Source of the DNA: an uncultured Collinsella sp.
GTDB lineage: Bacteria > Actinomycetota > Coriobacteriia > Coriobacteriales > Coriobacteriaceae
DNA: 8,856 nt
NCBI GenBank assembly: GCA_958419975.1
Contig: CATZIG010000072.1
Location: 1 to 8,856 of the forward strand
Direction of reading: 5' to 3'
Positions within the stretch are counted from its first letter, which is position 1, and every line of letters starts with the position of its first letter. Positions 1 to 6,003 of this stretch are shown in pieces. The position numbers and the translations under genes were made by a program. Below the pieces are notes generated by a model. That model was not told the origin of the DNA. It did no database searches and was given only the letters and a program-made list of their open reading frames with translations.

Positions 1-30
1 TTAGCTGGCGGTATCATTAGTGCAGGTGGC

Positions 31-35
31 GAAGG
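31..35 (+). promoter_or_regulatory. Ribosome binding site favouring GTG at 44
   Basis: GAAGG lies eight bases upstream of the GTG at 44. It is the best Shine-Dalgarno match near the three in-frame GTG candidates (20, 44, 59), which is why 44 was chosen. The choice over 59 is not firm. Confidence 0.45.
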
Positions 36-43
36 TTTGCATT

Positions 44-730
44 GTGGGGTGTTTTGCCGTGAGCCGTTCTGCCCGTATTGGATTGATTGTCTTGGCGCTT
101 GCGATCGCTGTGGTTGGCGCGGGCGCTGTCGGTATGGCATTTCTACCTGCTGCGGTGACGGAGCCGGTGGTCAAGCCTGTGACTCAATCTGTCGAACTTC
201 TGACCGGCGACGACAAGCCCGAGACCATTACCGTTGATTTTGATGAGCAGCCGGCTGTGCTGGGTATTAGCAATTATCCGCGTATTCAGCTTGGGGCTAT
301 GCGCTATACCACGGATTCTAGTCTGATCGACAGGGCGTTCGAGCTGCTCAAGGGCAAAACCTTTAAGCGCTGGTATGGATATGCATCCTATCGGGCAAAA
401 GCGAACGACATGGTTGGCGGATGCCGCTCGTCCATCGAGTTGGACACCGCGAATGGCACTAAGTTATGTGATGTTTCGTACGATCCTGGCTACGAGGGCA
501 ATGAGGGGCCGGGTATCTACATCTTGGACGGCGATGTCGCCTATGTCATGGAGGGCAACCAGACCGAGCTCAACGATTTTATGGGTCAGTGCATTCAGGA
601 TGCCTATGAACAGACCTGCTTGCCCGACCCGCAGACTGCACGCGATAGTGGGTCTGCCCGTACATGGCTGTTCGAGGATGAGATGCCCTGGACCGTCGAA
701 TCGGGAAGTACGGGTTCGGCGAAGGAGTAG
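44..730 (+). CDS. Exported or membrane-anchored hypothetical protein
   Basis: I do not recognise this protein. It is about 228 residues. A short basic N-terminus (SRSAR) leads into one hydrophobic segment (IGLIVLALAIAVVGAGAVG) that would act as an uncleaved anchor or signal peptide, so the remaining roughly 190 residues are probably outside the membrane. That part has several Cys residues (in GGCRSS, KLCDV, GQCIQD and QTCLPD), which could form disulfides. Starts are GTG codons. GTG at 44 has GAAGG (31-35) eight bases upstream and is preferred. GTG at 59, preceded by GGGGTG, would give the tidy N-terminus MSRSARIG and is nearly as good; GTG at 20 is in frame but lacks a clear ribosome binding site. 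The gene ends at TAG 728-730, directly followed by a strong terminator, so it is the last gene of its transcript. Third-position GC is lower than in clpB. Confidence 0.75.
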   Translation: MGCFAVSRSARIGLIVLALAIAVVGAGAVGMAFLPAAVTEPVVKPVTQSVELLTGDDKPETITVDFDEQPAVLGISNYPRIQLGAMRYTTDSSLIDRAFELLKGKTFKRWYGYASYRAKANDMVGGCRSSIELDTANGTKLCDVSYDPGYEGNEGPGIYILDGDVAYVMEGNQTELNDFMGQCIQDAYEQTCLPDPQTARDSGSARTWLFEDEMPWTVESGSTGSAKE

Positions 731-738
731 AGACCGCG

Positions 739-776
739 ACCACCACAAAGGTGCCTGTCCTCTTTGTGGTGGTTTT
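739..776 (+). terminator. Rho-independent terminator after the 44-730 gene
   Basis: A perfect 12-bp stem (ACCACCACAAAG at 739-750 with CTTTGTGGTGGT at 762-773) closes an 11-base loop and runs into a short T tract (773-776). It starts eight bases after the stop codon. The T tract is short, but the stem is strong and the position is ideal. Confidence 0.8.
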
Positions 777-783
777 CGGTCTG

Positions 784-1000
784 TCTCGACTTGTAACATC
801 TTGGCCGCTAAAAGTGGGCTTGGTGTTACAGATTTAGATTTTTGATCCGGGTGTTTTCTGTTCGTCTCGATTTGTAACAGATAGAGCTCTATTTGCTGAC
901 TAGATGTTACAGATTTAGATAAACGGGTGCCGCTGGTCATTTCATCTCGATCTGTAACATCTGGAGCCGGAAACGGTCGATAGATGTTACAGATCGAGAT
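784..1000. repeat. Three tandem inverted-repeat units with fixed spacing
   Basis: Each of three units (784-839, 865-920, 944-1000) has a left half-site TCTCGAyyTGTAACA facing a right half-site TGTTACAGATyKAGA. The core TGTAACA/TGTTACA pairs lie at 792/824, 873/905 and 953/985, exactly 32 bases apart in all three units, and the units repeat every 81 and 80 bases. The third unit has perfect 19-base arms (ATCTCGATCTGTAACATCT and its reverse complement) with a 19-base loop; units 1 and 2 have several mismatches in the outer arms. Loops and linkers share no evident sequence. No transposase lies beside it. It may be a non-autonomous repetitive palindrome family (REP/BIME-like) or an array of protein-binding sites; the sequence alone does not decide. 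Confidence 0.85.
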
Positions 1001-1048
1001 AGTGAGGGGACGAGGCCGCAGCGGGTGAGCGTGCCTGCCCCCTATCTC

Positions 1049-1100
1049 TTAATCACTCAGAAAATCTTATATATAGAGACTTAGATTTGTGTATAAGATC
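1049..1100 (+). promoter_or_regulatory. AT-rich candidate promoter region of clpB
   Basis: This AT-rich island stands out between GC-rich flanks. It contains an 8-bp inverted repeat ATCTTATA (1064-1071) / TATAAGAT (1092-1099) with a 20-base spacer. TATAAG at 1092-1097 is a fair -10 element, but no good -35 lies 16-18 bases upstream, so a standard housekeeping promoter is not shown. The dyad could instead be an operator or belong to an alternative-sigma promoter. I found neither a CIRCE element nor a full HAIR (HspR) box, the usual heat-shock operators. Confidence 0.35.
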
Positions 1101-1138
1101 GTACAAAGCTGGCAACAATACTTCTCGAACAACGTGAA

Positions 1139-1156
1139 GCCGCCCCGTAGGGCGGC
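1139..1156 (+). promoter_or_regulatory. GC-rich hairpin in the clpB leader
   Basis: GCCGCCC (1139-1145) pairs perfectly with GGGCGGC (1150-1156) across a four-base loop, ending seven bases before the AGAGAGG ribosome binding site (1164-1170). The following bases (GGCGGCCGCC, 1151-1160, itself a palindrome) offer a competing fold. There is no T tract, so it is not an obvious terminator. It may stabilise the mRNA 5' end or tune translation; this is inference. Confidence 0.5.
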
Positions 1157-1177
1157 CGCCCCAAGAGAGGTGATTCC

Positions 1178-3805
1178 ATGAGAATCGATAAGCTAGCAAT
1201 GACGTCGCGCGAGGCGTTGCAGACCGCCATGAGCACGGCTGCCGATGCGCAGGCCGGCGCGGTGGAGCCGATTCACCTGCTGTCTGCCCTGCTCGGTGCC
1301 GGCGAGCGCAATATCTCCGTGATCATCGAGCGCATCGGTGCCGACCCGGCCCAGCTCGCACGCTCCACGCAGGATGCCATCGACCGCGCGCCCAAGGTTT
1401 CGGGCGAGGGTCAGCAGATGGGCCTGTCCAACGAGCTCGTCCGCGTCATCGAGAAGGCCGAGAAGAAGGCCACCAAGATGGGCGACAGCTTTGTGGTGAC
1501 CGAGCATCTGCTGATGGCACTTGCCGAGGACAAGGGCGAGGCCGGTCGCGTTCTGCGCGACGCCGGCGTGACCAAGGAGCGCATCGAGCAAGTCTATGAG
1601 GAGCTGCGTGGCGATGACCGCGTGACGTCTGCCGAGGACAAGACCCAGTTTGAGGCGCTGGAGCAGTACGGACGCAACATCTGCGACCTGGCTCGCGCCG
1701 GCAAGCTCGACCCGGTCATCGGCCGTACCGATGAGATCCGTCGTACCATTCAGGTCCTGTCCCGCCGCACCAAGAACACCCCCGTGCTCATCGGCGAGCC
1801 GGGCGTCGGTAAAACGGCTATCGTCGAGGGCATCGCCCAGCGTATCGTGGCCGGCGACGTGCCGAGTACGCTGCGCGACCGCGACCTCATCGAGCTCGAC
1901 ATGAGCGCGCTGGTCGCCGGCGCCAAGTACCGCGGTGAGTTCGAGGACCGCTTGAAGGCCGTGCTCAAGGAGGTACAGAAGTCCGAGGGTAAGGTCATCC
2001 TGTTCATCGATGAGCTCCACACCATCGTGGGCGCGGGTGCCACCGAGGGCTCCATGGACGCCGGCAACATCCTCAAGCCTGCGCTCGCTCGTGGCGACCT
2101 GCACGCGATCGGCGCGACCACGCTCGACGAATACCGCAAGTACATCGAGAAGGACGCGGCGCTCGCCCGTCGTTTCCAGACCGTGATGGTCTCCGAGCCC
2201 ACCGTCGAGGACACCATCTCGATCCTGCGTGGCCTCAAGGAGAAGTACGAGATCTTCCACGGCGTGCACATCACCGATAGCGCGCTCGTGGCCGCCGCCG
2301 ACCTCTCCGATCGCTATATCGCCGACCGCTTCCTGCCCGACAAGGCCATCGACCTGGTCGATGAGGCGGCAAGCCGCCTGCGCATGGAGCTCGACAGCAT
2401 GCCGGTCGAGATTGACGCCACCACGCGTCAGCTCACCCAGCTGCAGATCGAGGAGCAGGCGCTCATGAAGGAGACCGACGACGCCTCCAAGGAGCGTCTG
2501 GAGGCCCTGCGCCAGGAGATTGCCGAGGTCCAGGAAAAACTCAACGTGCAAAAGGCTGGCTGGCTCAACCAGAAGAACGCCATCGACCACGTGCAGGAGC
2601 TCAAAGGACAGCTCGACGAGGCCAAGAGCGAAGAGGAGCGCGCGACGCGCAACGGCGATCTGGGCCGTGCGTCCGAGCTGCGCTACTCCGTGATTCCGGG
2701 CCTGCAGCAGCAGATTCAGGATTCCGAGGCTGCGCTCGAGGCGCAAAAGCAGCAGGACGGCGAGGGCCTCAACGAGCAGGTGACCTCCGATGAGATCGCC
2801 GAGGTCGTGAGCGCTTGGACCGGCGTGCCCGTCTCCAAGATGATGCAGGGCGAGCTCGACAAGCTGAAGGGCTTGGAGGGCGAGCTGCATAAGCGCGTCA
2901 TCGGCCAGGACGAGGCCGTCTCAGCCGTCGCCGCAGCTGTGCGCCGCAGCCGTGCGGGCCTCTCCGATCCGGACAAGCCCATCGGCAGCTTCTTCTTCCT
3001 GGGCCCCACCGGCGTGGGCAAGACAGAGCTCGCCAAGGCGCTTGCCGAGTGCCTGTTCGATGACGAGCGCGCGCTCGTGCGTATCGACATGTCCGAGTAC
3101 ATGGAGAAGTTCAGCGTCCAGCGTCTGATCGGTGCGCCCCCGGGATACGTGGGTTACGACGAGGGCGGCCAGCTCACCGAGGCCGTGCGCCGTCGTCCGT
3201 ACTCCGTGATCTTGCTCGACGAGATGGAGAAGGCCCATCCGGATGTCTTCAACGTGTTGCTGCAGGTGCTCGACGACGGCCGTTTGACCGACGGTCAGGG
3301 TCGCCAGGTGTCTTTCAAGAACACGATTATCATCATGACGTCCAACGTGGGCTCCAAGGCTATCGCCGAGCTTTCCGGCAAGGACGAGGAGGAGATGCGC
3401 CATCAGGTCAACGCAGCCATGGCTCAGACCTTCCGTCCCGAGTTCCTCAACCGTATCGACGATATCGTGGTGTTCCATCCGCTCGGCATGGCGCAGATCG
3501 AGAAGATCGTCGACATCCAGCTCGCCGACGTCCGCGCGCGTCTGGCCAAGGAGCGCATGACGCTTGCCATCACCCCGGCGGCCAAGCAGATGCTCGCCGT
3601 GGGCGGCCTGGACCCGGTCTTTGGCGCCCGTCCGCTCAAGCGTCTGGTTCAGCGCGAGGTCGTGGACGCCATTGCCGCCGCCATCATCGACGGCGCGGTG
3701 CGCGAGGGCGATCAGGTGACGGTCGATGTCGACAAGGACGGCGGCTTTACCGTCGTGTGCGATAACACGCCGGCGGCCACCTACGAGGTCCCCGGCGCCG
3801 AGTAG
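1178..3805 (+). CDS. clpB: ATP-dependent protein disaggregase ClpB
   Basis: ClpB (Hsp100) is a cytoplasmic hexameric AAA+ machine that pulls polypeptides out of aggregates through its central pore, normally together with DnaK. The 875-residue protein shows the full family layout: the N-domain with two Clp_N repeats (about 1-145), NBD1 with Walker A GEPGVGKT (206-213), pore-loop Tyr251, Walker B ending D278-E279 and arginine fingers R331-R332, the M-domain coiled coil (about 405-530), then NBD2 with Walker A GPTGVGKT (609-616), pore-loop Tyr657 in PPGYVGY, Walker B D681-E682 and the GARPLKR sensor-2 motif. The M-domain separates it from ClpC and ClpA, and no ClpP-docking loop is evident. Length is slightly above the usual 857 or so, mainly through an extended C-terminal tail. 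ATG 1178 has AGAGAGG seven bases upstream. It appears to be a single-gene transcript: a terminator precedes and follows it. All catalytic residues are intact. Confidence 0.98.
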   Translation: MRIDKLAMTSREALQTAMSTAADAQAGAVEPIHLLSALLGAGERNISVIIERIGADPAQLARSTQDAIDRAPKVSGEGQQMGLSNELVRVIEKAEKKATKMGDSFVVTEHLLMALAEDKGEAGRVLRDAGVTKERIEQVYEELRGDDRVTSAEDKTQFEALEQYGRNICDLARAGKLDPVIGRTDEIRRTIQVLSRRTKNTPVLIGEPGVGKTAIVEGIAQRIVAGDVPSTLRDRDLIELDMSALVAGAKYRGEFEDRLKAVLKEVQKSEGKVILFIDELHTIVGAGATEGSMDAGNILKPALARGDLHAIGATTLDEYRKYIEKDAALARRFQTVMVSEPTVEDTISILRGLKEKYEIFHGVHITDSALVAAADLSDRYIADRFLPDKAIDLVDEAASRLRMELDSMPVEIDATTRQLTQLQIEEQALMKETDDASKERLEALRQEIAEVQEKLNVQKAGWLNQKNAIDHVQELKGQLDEAKSEEERATRNGDLGRASELRYSVIPGLQQQIQDSEAALEAQKQQDGEGLNEQVTSDEIAEVVSAWTGVPVSKMMQGELDKLKGLEGELHKRVIGQDEAVSAVAAAVRRSRAGLSDPDKPIGSFFFLGPTGVGKTELAKALAECLFDDERALVRIDMSEYMEKFSVQRLIGAPPGYVGYDEGGQLTEAVRRRPYSVILLDEMEKAHPDVFNVLLQVLDDGRLTDGQGRQVSFKNTIIIMTSNVGSKAIAELSGKDEEEMRHQVNAAMAQTFRPEFLNRIDDIVVFHPLGMAQIEKIVDIQLADVRARLAKERMTLAITPAAKQMLAVGGLDPVFGARPLKRLVQREVVDAIAAAIIDGAVREGDQVTVDVDKDGGFTVVCDNTPAATYEVPGAE

Positions 3806-3830
3806 ATTTTGGGGCATGCCTTAAAATCTA
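3803..3830 (+). promoter_or_regulatory. Stem-loop starting at the clpB stop codon
   Basis: TAGATTTT (3803-3810), whose first three bases are the clpB stop codon, pairs with AAAATCTA (3823-3830). The interior contains GGCATGCC (3813-3820), so in RNA the stem can continue through G-U and G-C pairs almost to the loop. It has no T tract and lies 20 bases before a true terminator; it may be an mRNA 3' stabiliser or a small palindrome. Confidence 0.5.
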
Positions 3831-3849
3831 CCAGCCGCCTCTAAACGCC

Positions 3850-3886
3850 AAGGGCGGCGGATCCAATTGGGTCCGCCGCCCTTTTT
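3850..3886 (+). terminator. Rho-independent terminator of clpB
   Basis: GGGCGGCGGA (3852-3861) pairs with TCCGCCGCCC (3872-3881); the stem extends inwards through TCC/GGG and outwards through AA/TT, and five T bases follow (3882-3886). Stem strength, T tract and a position 45 bases after the clpB stop make this a confident call. Confidence 0.93.
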
Positions 3887-3922
3887 CATGCGACAATCGA
3901 TGGTGTTGAACGGATGCGATGC

Positions 3923-3928
3923 AAGGAG
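3923..3928 (+). promoter_or_regulatory. Ribosome binding site fixing the start at 3937
   Basis: AAGGAG lies eight bases before the ATG at 3937. The in-frame ATGs at 3919 and 3931 lie before it or two bases after it, so neither can use it. Confidence 0.65.
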
Positions 3929-3936
3929 CTATGCAG

Positions 3937-4131
3937 ATGAAAGAAGAGATCAAGACAAGTGCGCCGGCGACCGATGCCGCACCCGCCGCACCCAAGCCTG
4001 TGCCTAAGCCGGCACCCAAGCCGCGCGACCCCTACATCCGTGCCGAGAACGAGGACGACGACGGCTACGATCCCTACAGCGATCGCCGCCCCGAGCGCGA
4101 GCCGCTGTTCGAAGCCGATCCGTGGCGCTGA
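3937..4131 (+). CDS. Small Pro/Ala-rich, acidic-tailed hypothetical protein
   Basis: I do not recognise this 64-residue protein. It begins MKEEIKTS, then has a low-complexity stretch rich in Pro, Ala and Lys (repeats of the type PKPVPKPAPKP, about residues 17-28), an acidic stretch (ENEDDDGYDPY) and ends FEADPWR. It should be intrinsically disordered, with no membrane segment or signal peptide. Support comes from an ideal ribosome binding site, strongly GC-biased third positions and a clean stop at 4129-4131. Against it are its low complexity and the missing promoter: the strong clpB terminator ends only 50 bases upstream, and no clear -35/-10 pair lies between. It may be expressed by read-through from clpB. 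It could be a small conserved clade-specific protein or, less likely, a chance frame. Confidence 0.6.
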   Translation: MKEEIKTSAPATDAAPAAPKPVPKPAPKPRDPYIRAENEDDDGYDPYSDRRPEREPLFEADPWR

Positions 4132-4156
4132 GTGCCATCTCAAAAAGCTACCAATA

Positions 4157-4223
4157 AGTTGCGGTGAAATAGGGACTGTTTTGCGGTTTGGCCAGCAAAA
4201 ACAATCCCTATTTCACCGCAACT
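4157..4223. repeat. Long near-perfect intergenic palindrome
   Basis: Arms 4157-4182 and 4198-4223 are reverse complements over 26 bases with a single mismatch (4176/4204); the outer 19 bases (AGTTGCGGTGAAATAGGGA) are perfect. The 15-base loop contains TGGCCA. It lies between the ends of two converging genes, a typical site for REP-like repeats. Neither strand has a T tract after the stem, so it is not a standard terminator, though it could still halt or protect transcripts. No transposase or target duplication is visible. Confidence 0.85.
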
Positions 4224-4265
4224 GCGTAGGGGGATGTGGGTGTTGGGCGGCTGTCTTCGGGCCGG

Positions 4266-5762
4266 CTAGTCCTGGGCTTTGATGCTCGGCAGGAGAATCT
4301 GGGCGAGGTAGTCGGTCTCGAGTTTGGTCGCGGCGTCGGCTTTGCCGTCTTTGCCGACCAGTACATTCTTGATCTGGCTATAGGTGTAGCGGTTGCCGGT
4401 CGTCAGCTCGACAAGCTCAATGGCCGTGTCCATGGGGTAGGTCGACACGGGATCCTGGGTGCGCCCGTTGATAGTCTGGGGCACCACGTACGGATAGACG
4501 GGGCCGCTGGCATAGACGGTATAGCCGTTGTCCAGATTGGCCGCACCCAAAACCGTATCGCCCTCATCGGGCGTAAAGCTCTCGCCCTCGCGCACCGCGA
4601 CGAGCGTCACGATCGGCGTATCGCTGTCGCCGGCAAGATAGATGCATAGTGTGCTGCCATTCTGCCAAGTCTCGACCTTGCCGTACCACTCGACGGGGAT
4701 ATCGAGCTGGTAAAGATCGGTTGCCTTGTGACGGGCGTCGGCATCACGGGCCGCCTGTGCCTTTTGCGCGCTCACGGCATTGACGGCGGCGTCGCGCCGC
4801 GCGGTTGCCGCCTGCTGGAGTACCTTGGCGGTGGCGGCGGAGCTCGCGCCGCCCTCCTCGGCATACTTGGCGGCGGCATCGATCTGGTCGTCGGTTACCG
4901 TGTCGGCCGAAGGCACCTTGAGCTTAAAGGTAGCCTGGGCACTTAAATCCTGTTCATCGCTCTTAACGGTGACCTGCGTCTTGGTGGTCGGGACGGTATA
5001 GATGGTGCCGTCGGCCGCGATGGGGGAGGCGGCGATGGAGAGCGTGTAATCGCCGGGCAGCAGTTTGATGCCGCGGCCGTGCTCGTCAACATAGAGCGTT
5101 TCGCTCACGGAGGAGCCGTCAGAATCCTGACCGCTCACCTGTACGGGAATCTTGGAGCCAGTGGAACAGTCGAGGCCCGCGGCATGCACGCCAATCTGCA
5201 CTGACATCATCGTGTGGGCATTGGCGGCGACAGTGGCAGCCTGCTCTTGCTGATATCCGTTCCAGGCAGCATAGCCTGCACCGCCGGCGACGAGCGCGAC
5301 GGCCACGACACCGGCGACCATCAGATTGCGGCGCTTGGGCGACATCTTGCGATGGCGAACCTCGGCCTCGCGTGCCGAGGGAACGGACGGCAGGGGAATA
5401 TCGCCCATGGCGATGGTTTCGTCCACGGCTGGTGCTGAACCCAGGCCAGGAAGCTCGCGGGTCAGCGAATCCTCGGCCGGCAAGCTGTCGAGCAAGACGG
5501 TTTCCTCGCCCGTGTCGGATTCGGGCTGATTGCCGGCCTCGCTTTCGGTGTCTTCGCGACCTGCCCCATCTTCGGCAGGCTCAACGTCGTCTGCATCCTG
5601 ACCATCGGACTGCGCCTCGGCTTCCGGCTCATCCTGCACATCAACGCCCGAATCGTCAAACGCAATCTCATCGAGTGAAATCCGGTCTAAGCTCTCCAAG
5701 GCCTCAGCGCAAGCTTCTGCATCTTGGGCCGCATCCTCTTGGCCCATCGTCTCATCATTCAT
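4266..5762 (-). CDS. Single-pass membrane protein with acidic cytoplasmic tail
   Basis: I do not recognise a named family for this 498-residue protein. Residues 1-130 are highly acidic (Asp/Glu-rich, disordered), then a basic patch (RHRKMSPKRR, 136-145) and one hydrophobic helix (about 147-167), giving an N-in topology with about 330 residues outside. The outer part has a beta-rich region (about 185-285) with the motif KLLPGDYTLSI, reminiscent of carboxypeptidase-regulatory-like or SpaA-like folds, then an Ala-rich, probably helical spacer (294-346), and a C-terminal domain starting YQLDIPVEWYGKVETW. The last resembles domains I associate with Coriobacteriia surface proteins, from memory only. 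There is no sortase signal. ATG 5762 has GGGGGA four bases upstream, a slightly short spacing. It is transcribed towards the 64-residue gene; I see no convincing promoter and no terminator other than the palindrome at 4157-4223. A role at the envelope is inference. Confidence 0.85.
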   Translation of the reverse strand: MNDETMGQEDAAQDAEACAEALESLDRISLDEIAFDDSGVDVQDEPEAEAQSDGQDADDVEPAEDGAGREDTESEAGNQPESDTGEETVLLDSLPAEDSLTRELPGLGSAPAVDETIAMGDIPLPSVPSAREAEVRHRKMSPKRRNLMVAGVVAVALVAGGAGYAAWNGYQQEQAATVAANAHTMMSVQIGVHAAGLDCSTGSKIPVQVSGQDSDGSSVSETLYVDEHGRGIKLLPGDYTLSIAASPIAADGTIYTVPTTKTQVTVKSDEQDLSAQATFKLKVPSADTVTDDQIDAAAKYAEEGGASSAATAKVLQQAATARRDAAVNAVSAQKAQAARDADARHKATDLYQLDIPVEWYGKVETWQNGSTLCIYLAGDSDTPIVTLVAVREGESFTPDEGDTVLGAANLDNGYTVYASGPVYPYVVPQTINGRTQDPVSTYPMDTAIELVELTTGNRYTYSQIKNVLVGKDGKADAATKLETDYLAQILLPSIKAQD

Positions 5763-5898
5763 ACATCCCCCAAGCTCAATATCGGGACAACAATGTACCC
5801 AAAAACAGGGTCATATAGAGCTGTCAGGCGATCGGAAATCTGATTTTATCTGTGCGAGAGGTTTTGAATATGTGCGTGGATGCGCGCAACAACAAAAA

Positions 5899-5933
5899 GC
5901 CCCCGGAAAGCGAACAAATCGCTTTCCGGGGGC
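5899..5933 (-). terminator. Rho-independent terminator of the TetR/membrane-protein operon
   Basis: A perfect 15-bp stem (5899-5913 with 5919-5933; arm GCCCCCGGAAAGCGA) closes a five-base loop. Read on the minus strand it is followed by TTTTTGTTGTTG, a good T tract. It lies 70 bases past the stop of the gene ending at 6004. A smaller hairpin, ATGCAA-N4-TTGCAT (5934-5949), sits between. Confidence 0.92.
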
Positions 5934-6003
5934 ATGCAATACGTTGCATTGCGCGGAGTCGGCCAGGCGGCTTCACATTCAAGCGGCGTTTGCACCGGGC
6001 ATG

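Larger units (their letters stand above)
731..1177. other. 447-base gene-free stretch upstream of clpB
   Basis: No credible gene lies here; the one reading frame that enters it from the minus strand overlaps the coding gene at 44-730 and has no support. The stretch holds, in order, the terminator of the upstream gene, three inverted-repeat units (784-1000), a GC-rich segment with nothing recognisable (about 1001-1045), an AT-rich candidate promoter (about 1049-1100), a small imperfect dyad CTTCTCG-N5-CGTGAAG (1121-1139), a GC hairpin (1139-1156) and the clpB ribosome binding site (1164-1170). Confidence 0.8.

Noticed and set aside
464..940. Minus-strand frame across the end of the first gene and the repeat array
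   Set aside because: It crosses a terminator hairpin and two inverted-repeat units, and overlaps a better-supported gene; its translation simply reads the repeats.
784..1000. Possible CRISPR array because of regular repeats with unique filler
   Set aside because: The half-sites alternate in orientation, spacing between successive half-sites is 32 and 48-49 rather than uniform, only three units exist and no cas genes are nearby.
1045..1062. ACTCAG next to CTTAATC considered as a HAIR (HspR) box
   Set aside because: The consensus CTTGAGT-N7-ACTCAAG is not matched in either half or in spacing.
1193..2890. Long open frame (565 codons) on the minus strand
   Set aside because: It is fully antisense to clpB and reads as Leu/Gly/His-rich protein with no motif, a common artefact of GC-biased codons. 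The same applies to the minus-strand frame at 2921-3817.
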